From Burkholderia sp. 8Y (GTDB taxonomy: Bacteria; Pseudomonadota; Gammaproteobacteria; Burkholderiales; Burkholderiaceae), in assembly GCF_902506145.1 (NCBI RefSeq), contig NZ_LR733519.1:1143777-1207776 (forward strand): a DNA stretch of 64,000 nt. The letters are read 5' to 3'. Both the position numbers and the translations under genes were made by a program. The notes below the pieces were generated by a model. It saw only the letters and a list, made by a program, of their open reading frames with translations, was not told the origin of the DNA and searched no databases. Below, piece after piece: positions 26,529 through 35,038 of the stretch (position 1 is the stretch's first letter; the number at the start of each line of letters is the position of its first letter).

Positions 26529-27230
26529 CTATGCGGCGGTCCGGTTCACCTTGCGGCGCAGATAGTCGAAGTTGATCGTGAACTGCTCCGGGCGCGTCAC
26601 CTGATCGTGCAGTCGCTGCACGTCGGCCTCGTCGAACACTTTGCCTGGGCCGCCCGCCGCCTCCGTCAGCAGTTGAATCTGGCAGGCGTTGTCGAGCAAC
26701 AGCGCGAGCAGCACCGATTCCTCGATCGAGCGCCCGGCGATCGCCACACCGTGGTTGCGCATCAGCACCGCCTTCGCATTGCCGAGCGCCCGCGCGACGC
26801 CGCGGCCCATGTCCTCGGTGCGGATCAGGTTCATCGTGTCGGTGTAGTAAGGCACGCCTTCCGCGAAGTGCACGCTCGGCTGGCTGATCATCTTGAGCGG
26901 CTGGCCCGTGGCCGACAATGCGACCGCATGCGTCGGGTGCGTATGGATCACGCTCATCACTTCCGGGCGCGCCTTGAAGATCTCCGAGTGGATGAAGACC
27001 TCGCTATGGCGCCGCCCCGCGCCGCCCACTTTCTCGCCATCGAGATTGCAGACGACGATGTTCTCCGGCGTGATCTCGTCGAAGCCAAAGCTGTGCGGCT
27101 TCATGAAGAAATGGTTCGGGCCGCCCGGCACGCGCACCGATACGTGGCCACGCGTGAAATCGCCCTGGCCTTCGGCTTCGAGAATGCGTCCCGCGTCGAT
27201 GAGTTTCTGCTTCGCCTCGTCAGCGTTCAT
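26529..27230 (-). CDS. Class II aldolase/adducin-family protein (cluster B)
   Basis: A 233-residue zinc-dependent lyase of the family that includes L-fuculose-1-phosphate aldolase and aromatic decarboxylases acting on dihydroxyphthalates. The zinc-binding HTHP motif is visible (about residue 97), and a later NHG supplies another His. GGAGAGGA before ATG 27230 fixes the start. It lies between the TTT receptor and the TctAB fusion, downstream of the Rieske oxygenase, so it probably belongs to cluster B. Decarboxylation of a 3,4-dihydroxy diacid or cleavage of a carboxylated hydroxy acid are both possible. Confidence 0.83.
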   Translation of the reverse strand: MNADEAKQKLIDAGRILEAEGQGDFTRGHVSVRVPGGPNHFFMKPHSFGFDEITPENIVVCNLDGEKVGGAGRRHSEVFIHSEIFKARPEVMSVIHTHPTHAVALSATGQPLKMISQPSVHFAEGVPYYTDTMNLIRTEDMGRGVARALGNAKAVLMRNHGVAIAGRSIEESVLLALLLDNACQIQLLTEAAGGPGKVFDEADVQRLHDQVTRPEQFTINFDYLRRKVNRTAA

Positions 27231-27288
27231 GAAAAATCCTCTCCAGTTGAGCGATGGAGCGCCGCTCCACCGCTGGGCCGCCACCGGC

Positions 27289-28359
27289 CTACATACGTCC
27301 GCCCACCGCCGCCTTCGCCTTCGCGATCTGATCGGCTGGCGTCTTGTACAGATCGTCGAGCACCTCGCTGATCCGCTCCGGCGAAACGGGGCGTACCTCG
27401 ATGCCGAGACTCTTCGCCTCCGCGAGGAACGCCGGGTCTTTCACCGTGTCCCCGAACGCCTTGCGCAAGGCGTTGGCGCGCTCCGGCGGCAAGCCCGGCG
27501 GCGCGGCGAAGGGACGGGCGAACGCCTGGCTCGCCGCAATGACCTTGAGCACCTGACGCGTCGAGTTGTCCTGCGAGAGATCGAGCAGCAGCGGCACGTT
27601 CGGCAGATCCGGGTGCTTTTCCAGCGCCATCTGCACGATCAGGTTCACCTTGTGGTCGCGCAGCCAGTCCGGGTGCCGCATCTGGAGCGTGCTCCACGAC
27701 GTGCCGCATTCGCCGTCGATTTCCCCGCGCTCCATGGCGAGCGCACTTTCGTTGCTGCCGGGATAACCGGTCACGAGTTGCAGCTTCGCGTGAAAGAGAT
27801 TCTTGATGGCCGACGCCATCACGTCCGGGTCCGAGCCCGCGCCCTGTCCGCCGAAGCGCGACGGCTTCGTCAAGAGGTCCTGGAAGGTCTTGATCTTCGA
27901 ATCCTTCCAGGTGACGCAGAGCGCGACGTCGCTATCCATGCTGCCGAGCCAGACCAGCTTGCGCGCATCGAAGTCCGCCTCGCCCAGAAGCGGCTCTTCC
28001 GGCATGGTGCGTCCGAAGGTGCCGATCGTGGAACCGTCCTTCGGCGCCACGTTGTACAGATAATTCGCCGATTTCAGGCTGCCCGCGCCAGGCATGTTCT
28101 GCGGCGTGATCGTGGGTTTGCCCGGCAGATGATCGCCGAGATGCTTCGCGAGCAGCCGCGCATACATGTCGTAGCCGCCGCCGACCGAATAGCCGATCGT
28201 CATGTTCACCGACCGGCCGCTGTAGAAGTCCTCCACGCTTTCCGCGTGGCTGGCTCCCGCCAGGCAGGCCGTGGCCACCGTCAGGGTGGACAGGACTCGG
28301 CGCCAGTTGCGAGGTGCGCGTGGAGCATGCGCGTGGTTGCCCTGCGTTGCATCGTTCAT
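27289..28359 (-). CDS. Tripartite tricarboxylate transporter receptor (TctC/Bug type)
   Basis: A 356-residue periplasmic binding protein. An Arg-containing signal peptide of about 42 residues ends in GASHA; the mature part has the Bug-family pattern SVGGGYDMYARLLAKHL and the downstream ITPQNMPGAGS loop that contacts the carboxylate ligand. TGGAGAC lies upstream of ATG 28359. It follows the Rieske oxygenase by about 95 bp and delivers ligand to the TctAB fusion at 24257. Confidence 0.87.
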   Translation of the reverse strand: MNDATQGNHAHAPRAPRNWRRVLSTLTVATACLAGASHAESVEDFYSGRSVNMTIGYSVGGGYDMYARLLAKHLGDHLPGKPTITPQNMPGAGSLKSANYLYNVAPKDGSTIGTFGRTMPEEPLLGEADFDARKLVWLGSMDSDVALCVTWKDSKIKTFQDLLTKPSRFGGQGAGSDPDVMASAIKNLFHAKLQLVTGYPGSNESALAMERGEIDGECGTSWSTLQMRHPDWLRDHKVNLIVQMALEKHPDLPNVPLLLDLSQDNSTRQVLKVIAASQAFARPFAAPPGLPPERANALRKAFGDTVKDPAFLAEAKSLGIEVRPVSPERISEVLDDLYKTPADQIAKAKAAVGGRM

Positions 28360-28455
28360 CGGTGTCTCCATCCATGTCTGGCGGATAGGCGGGTTGCGGT
28401 CGCCCGGTCGCGGCTGTCTTGCGCGCAACCGGTGTCGCCGTCCCTGTCCCGGTAT

Positions 28456-29730
28456 TTATTTGAAGTCGTGCGCGAGGTCTTTTTCGGTCTTTCCTTCGTA
28501 GACGTGCACGAGATCCTGCGCGATCGGCGAGTAGCGCGCGTGGGTGCGCAGCATGAAACTCGCGAAGCCGTCGCTGTTGTGGTGCTTCTTGCGCTCGTTC
28601 GGCAACTCGATGCACTCGTTCTGCCGCGGATCGCGCACGATGCCCATCGGGTCCTGGCCCTCTTCCACCTTGCGCATTTCCCGCCGCAGCATCTTTCGGT
28701 ACATCGCAATGCCCTTGTCGGTCGAGCCGAGGTTCTCGCGCGTGCGGTCGGCGATCGTGCCCTGCGTGATCCACGCCATGATGTCCTGACCATCGACGTT
28801 ATCGACGATGAACTCGCCCTTCTCGTCCTTGAACGGCACCTCGTAGACGTGCACCTTGTCGTAGAGACGCGCGGGCACGTCCGCGGTCTTCGGCGGCAGA
28901 TACGCGTTGTACCAGAGGTGCATGGTGTTTTCGTCGTCCACCGGCACGCGGATCTGGAACGAGTAATAGCGCGTCGCCTCGTCGCCGTTGCCGACCGCGA
29001 GCATGTTCGGGAACACGATCGGATGGCCGATCCGCCAGTCGTCCGAATCCTCGGAATGCCCCTCCAGCAGGCGATGCTTCGTCATGCCGTACTGGAACTC
29101 GTTGAAGTCGATCTTCTCGTGACGCGTGCTGATCGCGACCTTCACACCTTCCTGTTCCTTCAGGAATTCGTAGTGGTGGCCATGCAGCCATTCCGTGTGG
29201 ATCGGATCGAGCGAGTTCTCCATGATCTGCAGCCAGTTGATCGGCAGCATCGCGCGGCCCATCATGCGGATCGCGCCCTTCGCGACGAAGCCGTCGAAGC
29301 GCGGCAGCAACGGACGCGGCTCCGGCCCCATGTACGCAAATAGCAACCCGCCGAGTTCCTCGACGGCGTAGGCGTCCGTCGCGACCTTCTCGCGGAAGGC
29401 CGGATTGTCCGGCTCGTTGGGCTGGCTCAGGCACTTGCCAGCGCCATCGAATTCCCAGCCGTGATACGGGCAGCGAATGCCCTTTTGCGTCGGAATGCCA
29501 TGCATGAACGAGGCGCGCCGATGCGGACATTGCTCGGCGATGAGACCGAGCGTTCCCTCCCGATTGCGGAACAGCACCAGGTCTTCGCCGAGGAGCCGCA
29601 CGCGCTTCGTCCAGAGGCCATCCATTTCCGCTGCCGCTCCGATGGGCTGCCAGTAACGGCGCAGCAGATTGCCCATCGGCGTTCCCGGCCCCACGCGGGT
29701 CAGCGTTTCGTTCTGTTCAGCAGTCAACAT
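28456..29730 (-). CDS. Rieske ring-hydroxylating oxygenase, phthalate 4,5-dioxygenase-like (cluster B)
   Basis: A 424-residue oxygenase. Rieske ligands are Cys68/His70 (CPHR) and Cys87/His90 (CPYHGW); mononuclear iron ligands are Asp175, His178 and His183 (DPIHTEWLH). Both oxygenases start MLT..., but this one is about 17 residues shorter than the cluster A enzyme and differs widely in the substrate domain, so the preferred isomer or substituent probably differs. AGAGGGAA precedes the ATG. It is the first gene of a minus-strand unit with the TTT transporter and aldolase, divergent from the dehydrogenase at 30072, with operator O3 on its -10 box. Confidence 0.88.
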   Translation of the reverse strand: MLTAEQNETLTRVGPGTPMGNLLRRYWQPIGAAAEMDGLWTKRVRLLGEDLVLFRNREGTLGLIAEQCPHRRASFMHGIPTQKGIRCPYHGWEFDGAGKCLSQPNEPDNPAFREKVATDAYAVEELGGLLFAYMGPEPRPLLPRFDGFVAKGAIRMMGRAMLPINWLQIMENSLDPIHTEWLHGHHYEFLKEQEGVKVAISTRHEKIDFNEFQYGMTKHRLLEGHSEDSDDWRIGHPIVFPNMLAVGNGDEATRYYSFQIRVPVDDENTMHLWYNAYLPPKTADVPARLYDKVHVYEVPFKDEKGEFIVDNVDGQDIMAWITQGTIADRTRENLGSTDKGIAMYRKMLRREMRKVEEGQDPMGIVRDPRQNECIELPNERKKHHNSDGFASFMLRTHARYSPIAQDLVHVYEGKTEKDLAHDFK

Positions 29731-29823
29731 ACGGTTCCCTCTGTGTTCTGGCGATCGAATCAGTCGTGATGCCCGGTGTGTCCCGCCAGCCCCGCGGCGA
29801 CTTCCCGGCTCCTCGCGACCAAT

Positions 29824-29843
29824 ATTATACTTAGGTGACTAAG
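29824..29843 (-). promoter_or_regulatory. MarR-type operator O3 and -10 of the cluster B oxygenase
   Basis: CTTAGGTGACTAAG (29830-29843) has perfect 5-bp arms around GTGA. On the minus strand a perfect -10 box, TATAAT (29829-29824), follows with no gap; TTATTG 17 bp upstream is a weak -35. This geometry matches O1, where CATAAT follows the palindrome. Confidence 0.78.
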
Positions 29844-29961
29844 CAACAATAATGGAAAACACCTAGACATCGTCATCCGCAGATCGGTCCGCTCATGATG
29901 TGCTGCTGCACGAGACGCGGTGCCAGCCGACGCACATTCCGGTCCACGAAAGTCGTCATAA

Positions 29962-29996
29962 TTGACAACATAAGCTTAGGAAGCTAAGTTTATGTT
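29962..29996 (+). promoter_or_regulatory. MarR-type operator O4 and promoter of the cluster B dehydrogenase operon
   Basis: A perfect -35 box, TTGACA (29962-29967), is followed by CTTAGGAAGCTAAG (29975-29988; arms perfect around GAAG), then TATGTT (29991-29996). A -10 at 17-bp spacing would be TAAGTT, overlapping the operator; TATGTT is at the same place as in O2. Either way the operator occupies the promoter. The first gene starts at 30072. Confidence 0.76.
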
Positions 29997-30071
29997 AACC
30001 GACTGATTTGTTATCTGGACCGACGCGCGCGAGCGAGATCAACGTCTGTGTCCGCATCTGGAGAACCGTTC

Positions 30072-31322
30072 ATGAACGCAGCCACACGCCCGAACGCCAC
30101 CAAGGACCGACTGCGGCTCGGCATGGTCGGCTTCGGCGCCGCTGCCCGCGCATTCCTGCCGGCGCTCGCGCACGACCCTTCGTTCGTGTTGACGGCTGTC
30201 GCCGATCCCGTCGAGTCCGTACGCGCGGAAGCCGCCGAGACGCTAGGCGTCGCGGCCTACGACCGCATCGAGGCGCTCATCGACCATCCCGGCCTCGACG
30301 CGGTGTACGTCGCTTCGCCCACGCAGCTGCATCGCGAGCATGTGGAGCTGGCGTGTCGCGCGGGGAAACATGTGCTCGTGGAAAAGCCGATGGCGGTCAG
30401 TCTCGCCGACGCGCAATCGATGGTGGATGCGGCGGCGCGAGCCGGCGTCGTGTTGCTCGTGGGCCATTCGCACAGTTACGACGAGCCCGTTCACGCAATG
30501 CACACGCTGATCGAAGGCGGTTCGCTCGGCCGTGTCCGCATGGTGAACACCTGGTGCTACACCGACTGGGTCTATCGTCCGCGTCGGCCTGATGAACTCG
30601 ACGACCGCGAAGGCGGCGGCGTGACGATCCGGCAGGGCGCGCACCAGTTCGACATCATTCGGCTGCTGTGCGGCGGAAAAGCCAGCAGCGTGCGCGCGAA
30701 GACGTTCGACTGGGACCCGCAACGCCGTGCGACCGGCGCGCATACCGTGTTCATCGATTTCGAAACCGGCGCGGCGGCGACGGCCGTCTATAACGGCTAT
30801 GGACGCTTCTCCAGTGCGGAGCTGCACGGCGGCATCGGCGAATGGGGTTTCGAAGCGCCCCGACGCGGTCACACGCGAAACCGCGCGGCCGGCTCGCCGG
30901 AGGACGAACTGCGCGCCAAGCAGGCACGCGCGAAGCACGCGATTCCCGGGCGCGCGCCGCATCAGCCGCACTTCGGCCTCACGCTCGTCAGTTGCGAGCG
31001 CGGCGAGATTCGCCAGTCGCCGGACGGCCTCCTCGTCTACACGGACGACGGCGTGACGCCCGTCGCCTTGCCCACGGACACCTCGCCGCGCGAACGCGTG
31101 ATAGCCGAATTCCACGATGCGATCACCGGACGCCGCGCCGCGCTGCACGACGGTCACTGGGGCCTCGCCAATCTCGAGGTCTGCCTCGCGGCGTTGCGCT
31201 CGTCGCGTGAAGGCCGCGAGATCGCGCTCACCCGGCAACGCGCGCCCGCCACGCACGACTTCGCTTTTGCATCGCGTTCGGGACCGAATTCACCTCAGGA
31301 GACGCCGGCACGACCGGAATGA
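30072..31322 (+). CDS. ophB: Dihydrodiol dehydrogenase, Gfo/Idh/MocA family (cluster B)
   Basis: A 416-residue paralogue of the cluster A enzyme at 15180. The Rossmann motif GMVGFGAAARAF is at about residues 18-29 and EKPMAVSLADA at about 102-112; the segment WCYTDWVYRPRRPDELDDRE aligns with [20 protein letters not shown] of cluster A, a shared region outside the cofactor site. TGGAGA before ATG 30072 sets the start. It would rearomatise the dihydrodiol made by the cluster B oxygenase. The reductase gene overlaps its end by 4 bp. Confidence 0.85.
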   Translation: MNAATRPNATKDRLRLGMVGFGAAARAFLPALAHDPSFVLTAVADPVESVRAEAAETLGVAAYDRIEALIDHPGLDAVYVASPTQLHREHVELACRAGKHVLVEKPMAVSLADAQSMVDAAARAGVVLLVGHSHSYDEPVHAMHTLIEGGSLGRVRMVNTWCYTDWVYRPRRPDELDDREGGGVTIRQGAHQFDIIRLLCGGKASSVRAKTFDWDPQRRATGAHTVFIDFETGAAATAVYNGYGRFSSAELHGGIGEWGFEAPRRGHTRNRAAGSPEDELRAKQARAKHAIPGRAPHQPHFGLTLVSCERGEIRQSPDGLLVYTDDGVTPVALPTDTSPRERVIAEFHDAITGRRAALHDGHWGLANLEVCLAALRSSREGREIALTRQRAPATHDFAFASRSGPNSPQETPARPE

Positions 31323-32344
31323 CGAACATGACGACCACGACCCTCCAGGAAACCGGCGAAGGCCGCGCGCTATCGGACGAAACGCTCGTGCAGGGCACAT
31401 TGCGGCTCGAAGTCACCGACAAGATCGCGGTGGCCGACGGCATCTACTTGTTCGAATTGCGGGCGCCCGACCGCCAGCCGCTGCCGCCCTTCACCGCTGG
31501 CGCGCACCTTCTGGTGCAAACGCCGGCGGGCATCGCGCGGCGTTATTCGCTATGCAATGCGCCCACCGAACGCACGCGCTATGTGGTGGCGGTCAAGCTC
31601 GATCCCACGAGCCGCGGCGGCTCGACCAGCATGATCAACGACGTGAAAGTCGGCATGCGCGTGACCGTGTCGCTGCCGGAAAATTACTTCGCGCTCACCG
31701 ATCAGGCATCCGACTATCTGCTGATCGCGGGCGGCATCGGCATCACGCCATTGCGCGCGATGATGGCGGAACTCGATGAGCGCGGCGCGCATTACCGCAT
31801 CGTGTATTGCACGCGTTCGCGGGAGACGTCCGCCTTCATCGAGGAACTCTCCGCGCTGCCGGCAGAACGCGTCACGATTCATCACGACAACGGCAACCCT
31901 GAGCAGTCGTTCGACTTCGTGCCGCTCTTCGCGACGCGCAACGCCGACACGCACGTCTATTGCTGCGGCCCTCGCCCGCTCATGCGAGCCGTGCGCGAGG
32001 CGGCCGCGCACTGGCCGCATGCGAGCGTGCACTTCGAAGACTTCGGCACGAGCGTCACGCCGCAAGCCGGCAACGCCGGCGAAGGTAGCTTCGTCGTCAA
32101 GCTCAGGCGCAGCGGGCGTAGCATCGACGTCGTGCCGGGACAAAGCATTCTCGAGGCGTTGCGGGCAGCGGGCGTCGAGACGCCGAGTTCGTGCGAAGCG
32201 GGAACGTGCGGCGCGTGCCGGACCACGCTCTGCGGCGGCGTGGCCGATCACCGCGACTTCGTGCTGGACGACGACGAGCACGACAGCGCGATCATGATCT
32301 GCGTCTCGCGCGCGAAGTCGGACGAACTGATACTCGACCTTTGA
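31319..32344 (+). CDS. ophA1: Phthalate dioxygenase reductase-like protein (cluster B)
   Basis: A 341-residue iron-sulfur flavoprotein of the same family as the cluster A reductase. The flavin motif RRYSLCN is at about residues 75-81, the nucleotide motif GGIGITPLRAM at about 138-148, and the ferredoxin ligands are Cys292, Cys297, Cys300 and Cys328. The ATG overlaps the dehydrogenase stop (ATGA); ATG 31328 is a second option. It lies on the opposite strand from the oxygenase it would serve, unlike cluster A. Confidence 0.88.
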   Translation: MTNMTTTTLQETGEGRALSDETLVQGTLRLEVTDKIAVADGIYLFELRAPDRQPLPPFTAGAHLLVQTPAGIARRYSLCNAPTERTRYVVAVKLDPTSRGGSTSMINDVKVGMRVTVSLPENYFALTDQASDYLLIAGGIGITPLRAMMAELDERGAHYRIVYCTRSRETSAFIEELSALPAERVTIHHDNGNPEQSFDFVPLFATRNADTHVYCCGPRPLMRAVREAAAHWPHASVHFEDFGTSVTPQAGNAGEGSFVVKLRRSGRSIDVVPGQSILEALRAAGVETPSSCEAGTCGACRTTLCGGVADHRDFVLDDDEHDSAIMICVSRAKSDELILDL

Positions 32345-32361
32345 CACTGGCAGGAGACACA

Positions 32362-33354
32362 ATGAGCAAACTGCAGCTTTCGATCGCCGTCGGCAACTAC
32401 GACCGGATGCGCCCGCTCGTGGACGGCGAAGTTCAGATGGAGGGCGTCGATCCTGTCTTCATGTTGCAGGATCCGGAAGAGATCTTCTTCCGGGCGCTGC
32501 GGCACGCGGACTACGACATCTGCGAACTCTCGCTCAGCAGCTATTCGGTGAAGACCGCCGCCGGCACGTCGCCGTATGTCGCCGTTCCGGTGTTTCCTTC
32601 GCGCGCGTTCCGGCACACGTCCATCTACATCCGGTCGGATCGCGGCATCGAGCGTCCGGAGGATCTGAAAGGCAAGCGCATCGGGGTGCCCGAATATCAG
32701 TTGACCGCCAACGTCTGGGTGCGCCTCTTTCTGGAAGAGGACTACGGCGTGAAGGCGTCCGATGTGACGTGGGTGCGAGGCGGCTACGAAGACGCCTCAC
32801 GCGTCGAAAAAATCTTGCTTAGCTTGCCCGGCGACGTGCGGCTCGAAAACGCCCCGGAAGGCCGCACCATTTCGAGCCTGCTCGAAACCGGCGAAGTGGA
32901 TGCCGTGATCGGCCCGCGCGCGCCTTCGTGCTTCGATCGCGGCGCGCCGAACGTGAAGTACCTCTTTGATGCCCCTCATGCCGCAGCCGCCGACTGGTAC
33001 CGGCGCACGTCGCTCTTTCCGATCATGCATACGCTCGGCATCCGGCGCACGCTGGTGGAAGCGCATCCGTGGCTGCCGGCCTCGGTGGTGAAGGCATTCG
33101 AGAGATCCAAGGCCGTCGCGCTGACGCGGTTGGGCGATACGTCGGCGTCGAAGGTGACGTTGCCGTTCGTGGAGGATCAGTTGCGCGCCGCCCGTGAACT
33201 GATGGGCACGGACTTCTGGGCATACGGCTTCGCCCCCAACGAGCACGTGCTGAATCGCTTCCTGAAGCGGCATCACGAGGAATCGCTGTCCAGCCGGCTG
33301 CTGACCGCCCAGGAACTGTTTCACCCGTCGAGTCTCGAGACCTTCAAGATCTGA
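32362..33354 (+). CDS. ophC: 4,5-dihydroxyphthalate decarboxylase-like protein (cluster B)
   Basis: A 330-residue protein of exactly the same length as the cluster A decarboxylase and closely similar end to end, including an identical stretch GNYDRMRPLVDGEVQ and the same C-terminal ESFKI/ETFKI ending. It lacks a signal peptide. CAGGAGAC lies before the ATG, 17 bp after the reductase stop. It is the last gene of the dehydrogenase, reductase, decarboxylase operon, closed by the terminator at 33374. It would form protocatechuate or an analogue. Confidence 0.87.
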   Translation: MSKLQLSIAVGNYDRMRPLVDGEVQMEGVDPVFMLQDPEEIFFRALRHADYDICELSLSSYSVKTAAGTSPYVAVPVFPSRAFRHTSIYIRSDRGIERPEDLKGKRIGVPEYQLTANVWVRLFLEEDYGVKASDVTWVRGGYEDASRVEKILLSLPGDVRLENAPEGRTISSLLETGEVDAVIGPRAPSCFDRGAPNVKYLFDAPHAAAADWYRRTSLFPIMHTLGIRRTLVEAHPWLPASVVKAFERSKAVALTRLGDTSASKVTLPFVEDQLRAARELMGTDFWAYGFAPNEHVLNRFLKRHHEESLSSRLLTAQELFHPSSLETFKI

Positions 33355-33373
33355 CCGGCTGCATCGCACAGGA

Positions 33374-33408
33374 AAAACGCGGCCCGGCATGCACATGGGC
33401 CGCGTTTT
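33374..33408. terminator. Bidirectional rho-independent terminator
   Basis: AAAACGCGGCCC (33374-33385) and GGGCCGCGTTTT (33397-33408) form a perfect 12-bp stem around an 11-base loop. The A run and T run give it function on both strands, between the convergent decarboxylase and porin genes. Confidence 0.85.
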
Positions 33409-33432
33409 CTTGTTCGCGGAAGGGCGGCTGCG

Positions 33433-34620
33433 TCAGAACCGCTTCTGAATCCCGAGCCGCACGTACGCCTGATGGTTCGTCGAAGACGGCGTGATGTTGT
33501 AGATCGACGCGACCGCTTCGCGGCCCGTCGAATCCGTGCCGCTCGCCTTCTGATAGATGCCGATCATATACAGCTGCGTCGTCTTCGAGAGCGAATAGGA
33601 AGCGCCCACGCCCGCCTCGTTGTAGCTCGCGCCCGTGTGCCCGCTCACGCCGGACGTCTTGGTGTACTGATACACCGCGCCGAGCAGCACGCTCGGCATT
33701 GCCTGCCACGTCACGTTGAACTCGCCCGTGTTGAACCGGGCCGTTCCGCCGATGCCGCCCGCCGGCACCGGTCCGGCCGAGCGATCGCCCAGGCCGCGAA
33801 ACTGCGTGTTGGAATAGTTGGCGGCCAGCAGTACGGGCCCGACCTGATACTGCGCGCCCACGGCAAGCGCCTGCAAGGAATGCGCGGACGCGAACCCCGT
33901 CGTCACCGGTGAGCCGCCGAAGTTCGCGCCAGGCACGCCGCCCGTCGTGGCGGCGGGCGAACCCGTGTCACCCCAGAAGGACACGTTCGGCTCGCGTACG
34001 TTCAGATAGCCGACGGCCGCCGCGAACGGTCCGTGTTTATAGCCCGCGCCCACCGAATAGATCTGGTTGCGCGTGACATCGCCCGCCACGCCGCCCAGGC
34101 TGTACAGGCCGCCTAGCCTGAAGCCGCCGTAGTCCTGGCTCATGTACTTGATGGAATTGTTGACGCGATTCGTGTGCGCCATCTGGTCGACGTCGCCGGG
34201 GTGCGCGAGCGGAGGACCGCCCCAGGTGTTGGCCACGGCGAACGGGTTGACGAATTCCACGATGGCGTCGTACTGGCGGCCCAGCGTCACCGTGCCGAGC
34301 GACTGGCTCGACAGCCCGACATACGCCTGCCGGCCGAACATCAGACCGCCCTGTCCCAGCCTGCCGTTCGTGATGTCGAATCCGTTCTCCAGCCGGAAGA
34401 TGGCGGAGAGACCGCCGCCGAGATCTTCCTTGCCGAGCAGGCCGAAGCGGTCGCCGTTCAGCATGCCGGACGTCATGTTGTAGAGCTGCTTGCCGTTCGC
34501 GTTGCTCTGATAGTTGATGCCGACGTCGAGCAAGCCATAGAGCGTCACGCTGCTTTGCGCGCTGGCCGCGCCTGCGAGCCCCAGACCGCCCGCGAGGACG
34601 ATCCATTTTTTAGCCTTCAT
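33433..34620 (-). CDS. Gram-negative porin (cluster B)
   Basis: A 395-residue outer-membrane porin. A 22-residue signal peptide ends in ASAQ, the mature N-terminus reads SSVTLYGLLDVGINYQSN, and the C-terminus is RF. GGAGGAGA before ATG 34620 gives an excellent start. It lies between the cluster B operon and marR, and its promoter region contains operator O5, so it likely lets the aromatic diacid cross the outer membrane. It belongs to the same family as the porin at 1332. Confidence 0.92.
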   Translation of the reverse strand: MKAKKWIVLAGGLGLAGAASAQSSVTLYGLLDVGINYQSNANGKQLYNMTSGMLNGDRFGLLGKEDLGGGLSAIFRLENGFDITNGRLGQGGLMFGRQAYVGLSSQSLGTVTLGRQYDAIVEFVNPFAVANTWGGPPLAHPGDVDQMAHTNRVNNSIKYMSQDYGGFRLGGLYSLGGVAGDVTRNQIYSVGAGYKHGPFAAAVGYLNVREPNVSFWGDTGSPAATTGGVPGANFGGSPVTTGFASAHSLQALAVGAQYQVGPVLLAANYSNTQFRGLGDRSAGPVPAGGIGGTARFNTGEFNVTWQAMPSVLLGAVYQYTKTSGVSGHTGASYNEAGVGASYSLSKTTQLYMIGIYQKASGTDSTGREAVASIYNITPSSTNHQAYVRLGIQKRF

Positions 34621-34799
34621 TTTGTCTCCTCCGTTGAAAACCCTGCCGATCAGCAAAGCTAACGAACTCGCTGATCGCTTCGCCGGCGCGCGAATCCGCA
34701 TGCGGGCGCGCATCCGGCTTCATGCCCGGCTGAAAGACCCGCCGCGCCAAGCAGCAGCCGGGCGCCGGCATCGGCCTCGCGCATCTTCGACCATATTTT

Positions 34800-34820
34800 C
34801 TTAGATACCTAATTTATAAT
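34800..34820. promoter_or_regulatory. MarR-type operator O5, marR/porin intergenic region
   Basis: CTTAGATACCTAAT (34800-34813) is close to O1 and is followed after one base by a perfect -10 box TATAAT (34815-34820) on the plus strand, towards marR. On the minus strand, towards the porin, TATAAA overlaps the same bases. One bound regulator could silence both genes. Confidence 0.72.
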
Positions 34821-34923
34821 CTATACGGCATGACGGAGCGCGTCAACAGCGTTGTTGTAGGTTGAATCGCGCAACCGCGGCCATGCAGTGCGGTGTCCTC
34901 ATCGCGGGAAAATCGATTTTTTG

Positions 34924-34937
34924 CTTAGCCACCTATC
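34924..34937 (+). promoter_or_regulatory. MarR-type operator O6, imperfect
   Basis: CTTAGCCACCTATC has one perfect arm (CTTAG) and a degenerate second arm, in the leader about 100 bp before the marR start. It may be a secondary site for autoregulation. The spacer CCAC is the same as in the repeat before the mobA-like gene. Confidence 0.5.
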
Positions 34938-35038
34938 ATTTTGTTGGCGTGTCTACTAAGATGGGCCAACCAGAGCCGGTCGGAGTCCGGTTTGGGGATA
35001 ATGAGGGCTATCCCAACCTCCGGAACGCAGGGGCACAT

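Noticed and set aside
26893-29343. 816-codon plus-strand frame spanning three minus-strand genes
   Set aside because: It crosses the boundaries of well-supported aldolase, receptor and oxygenase genes, has no ribosome site and no domains.
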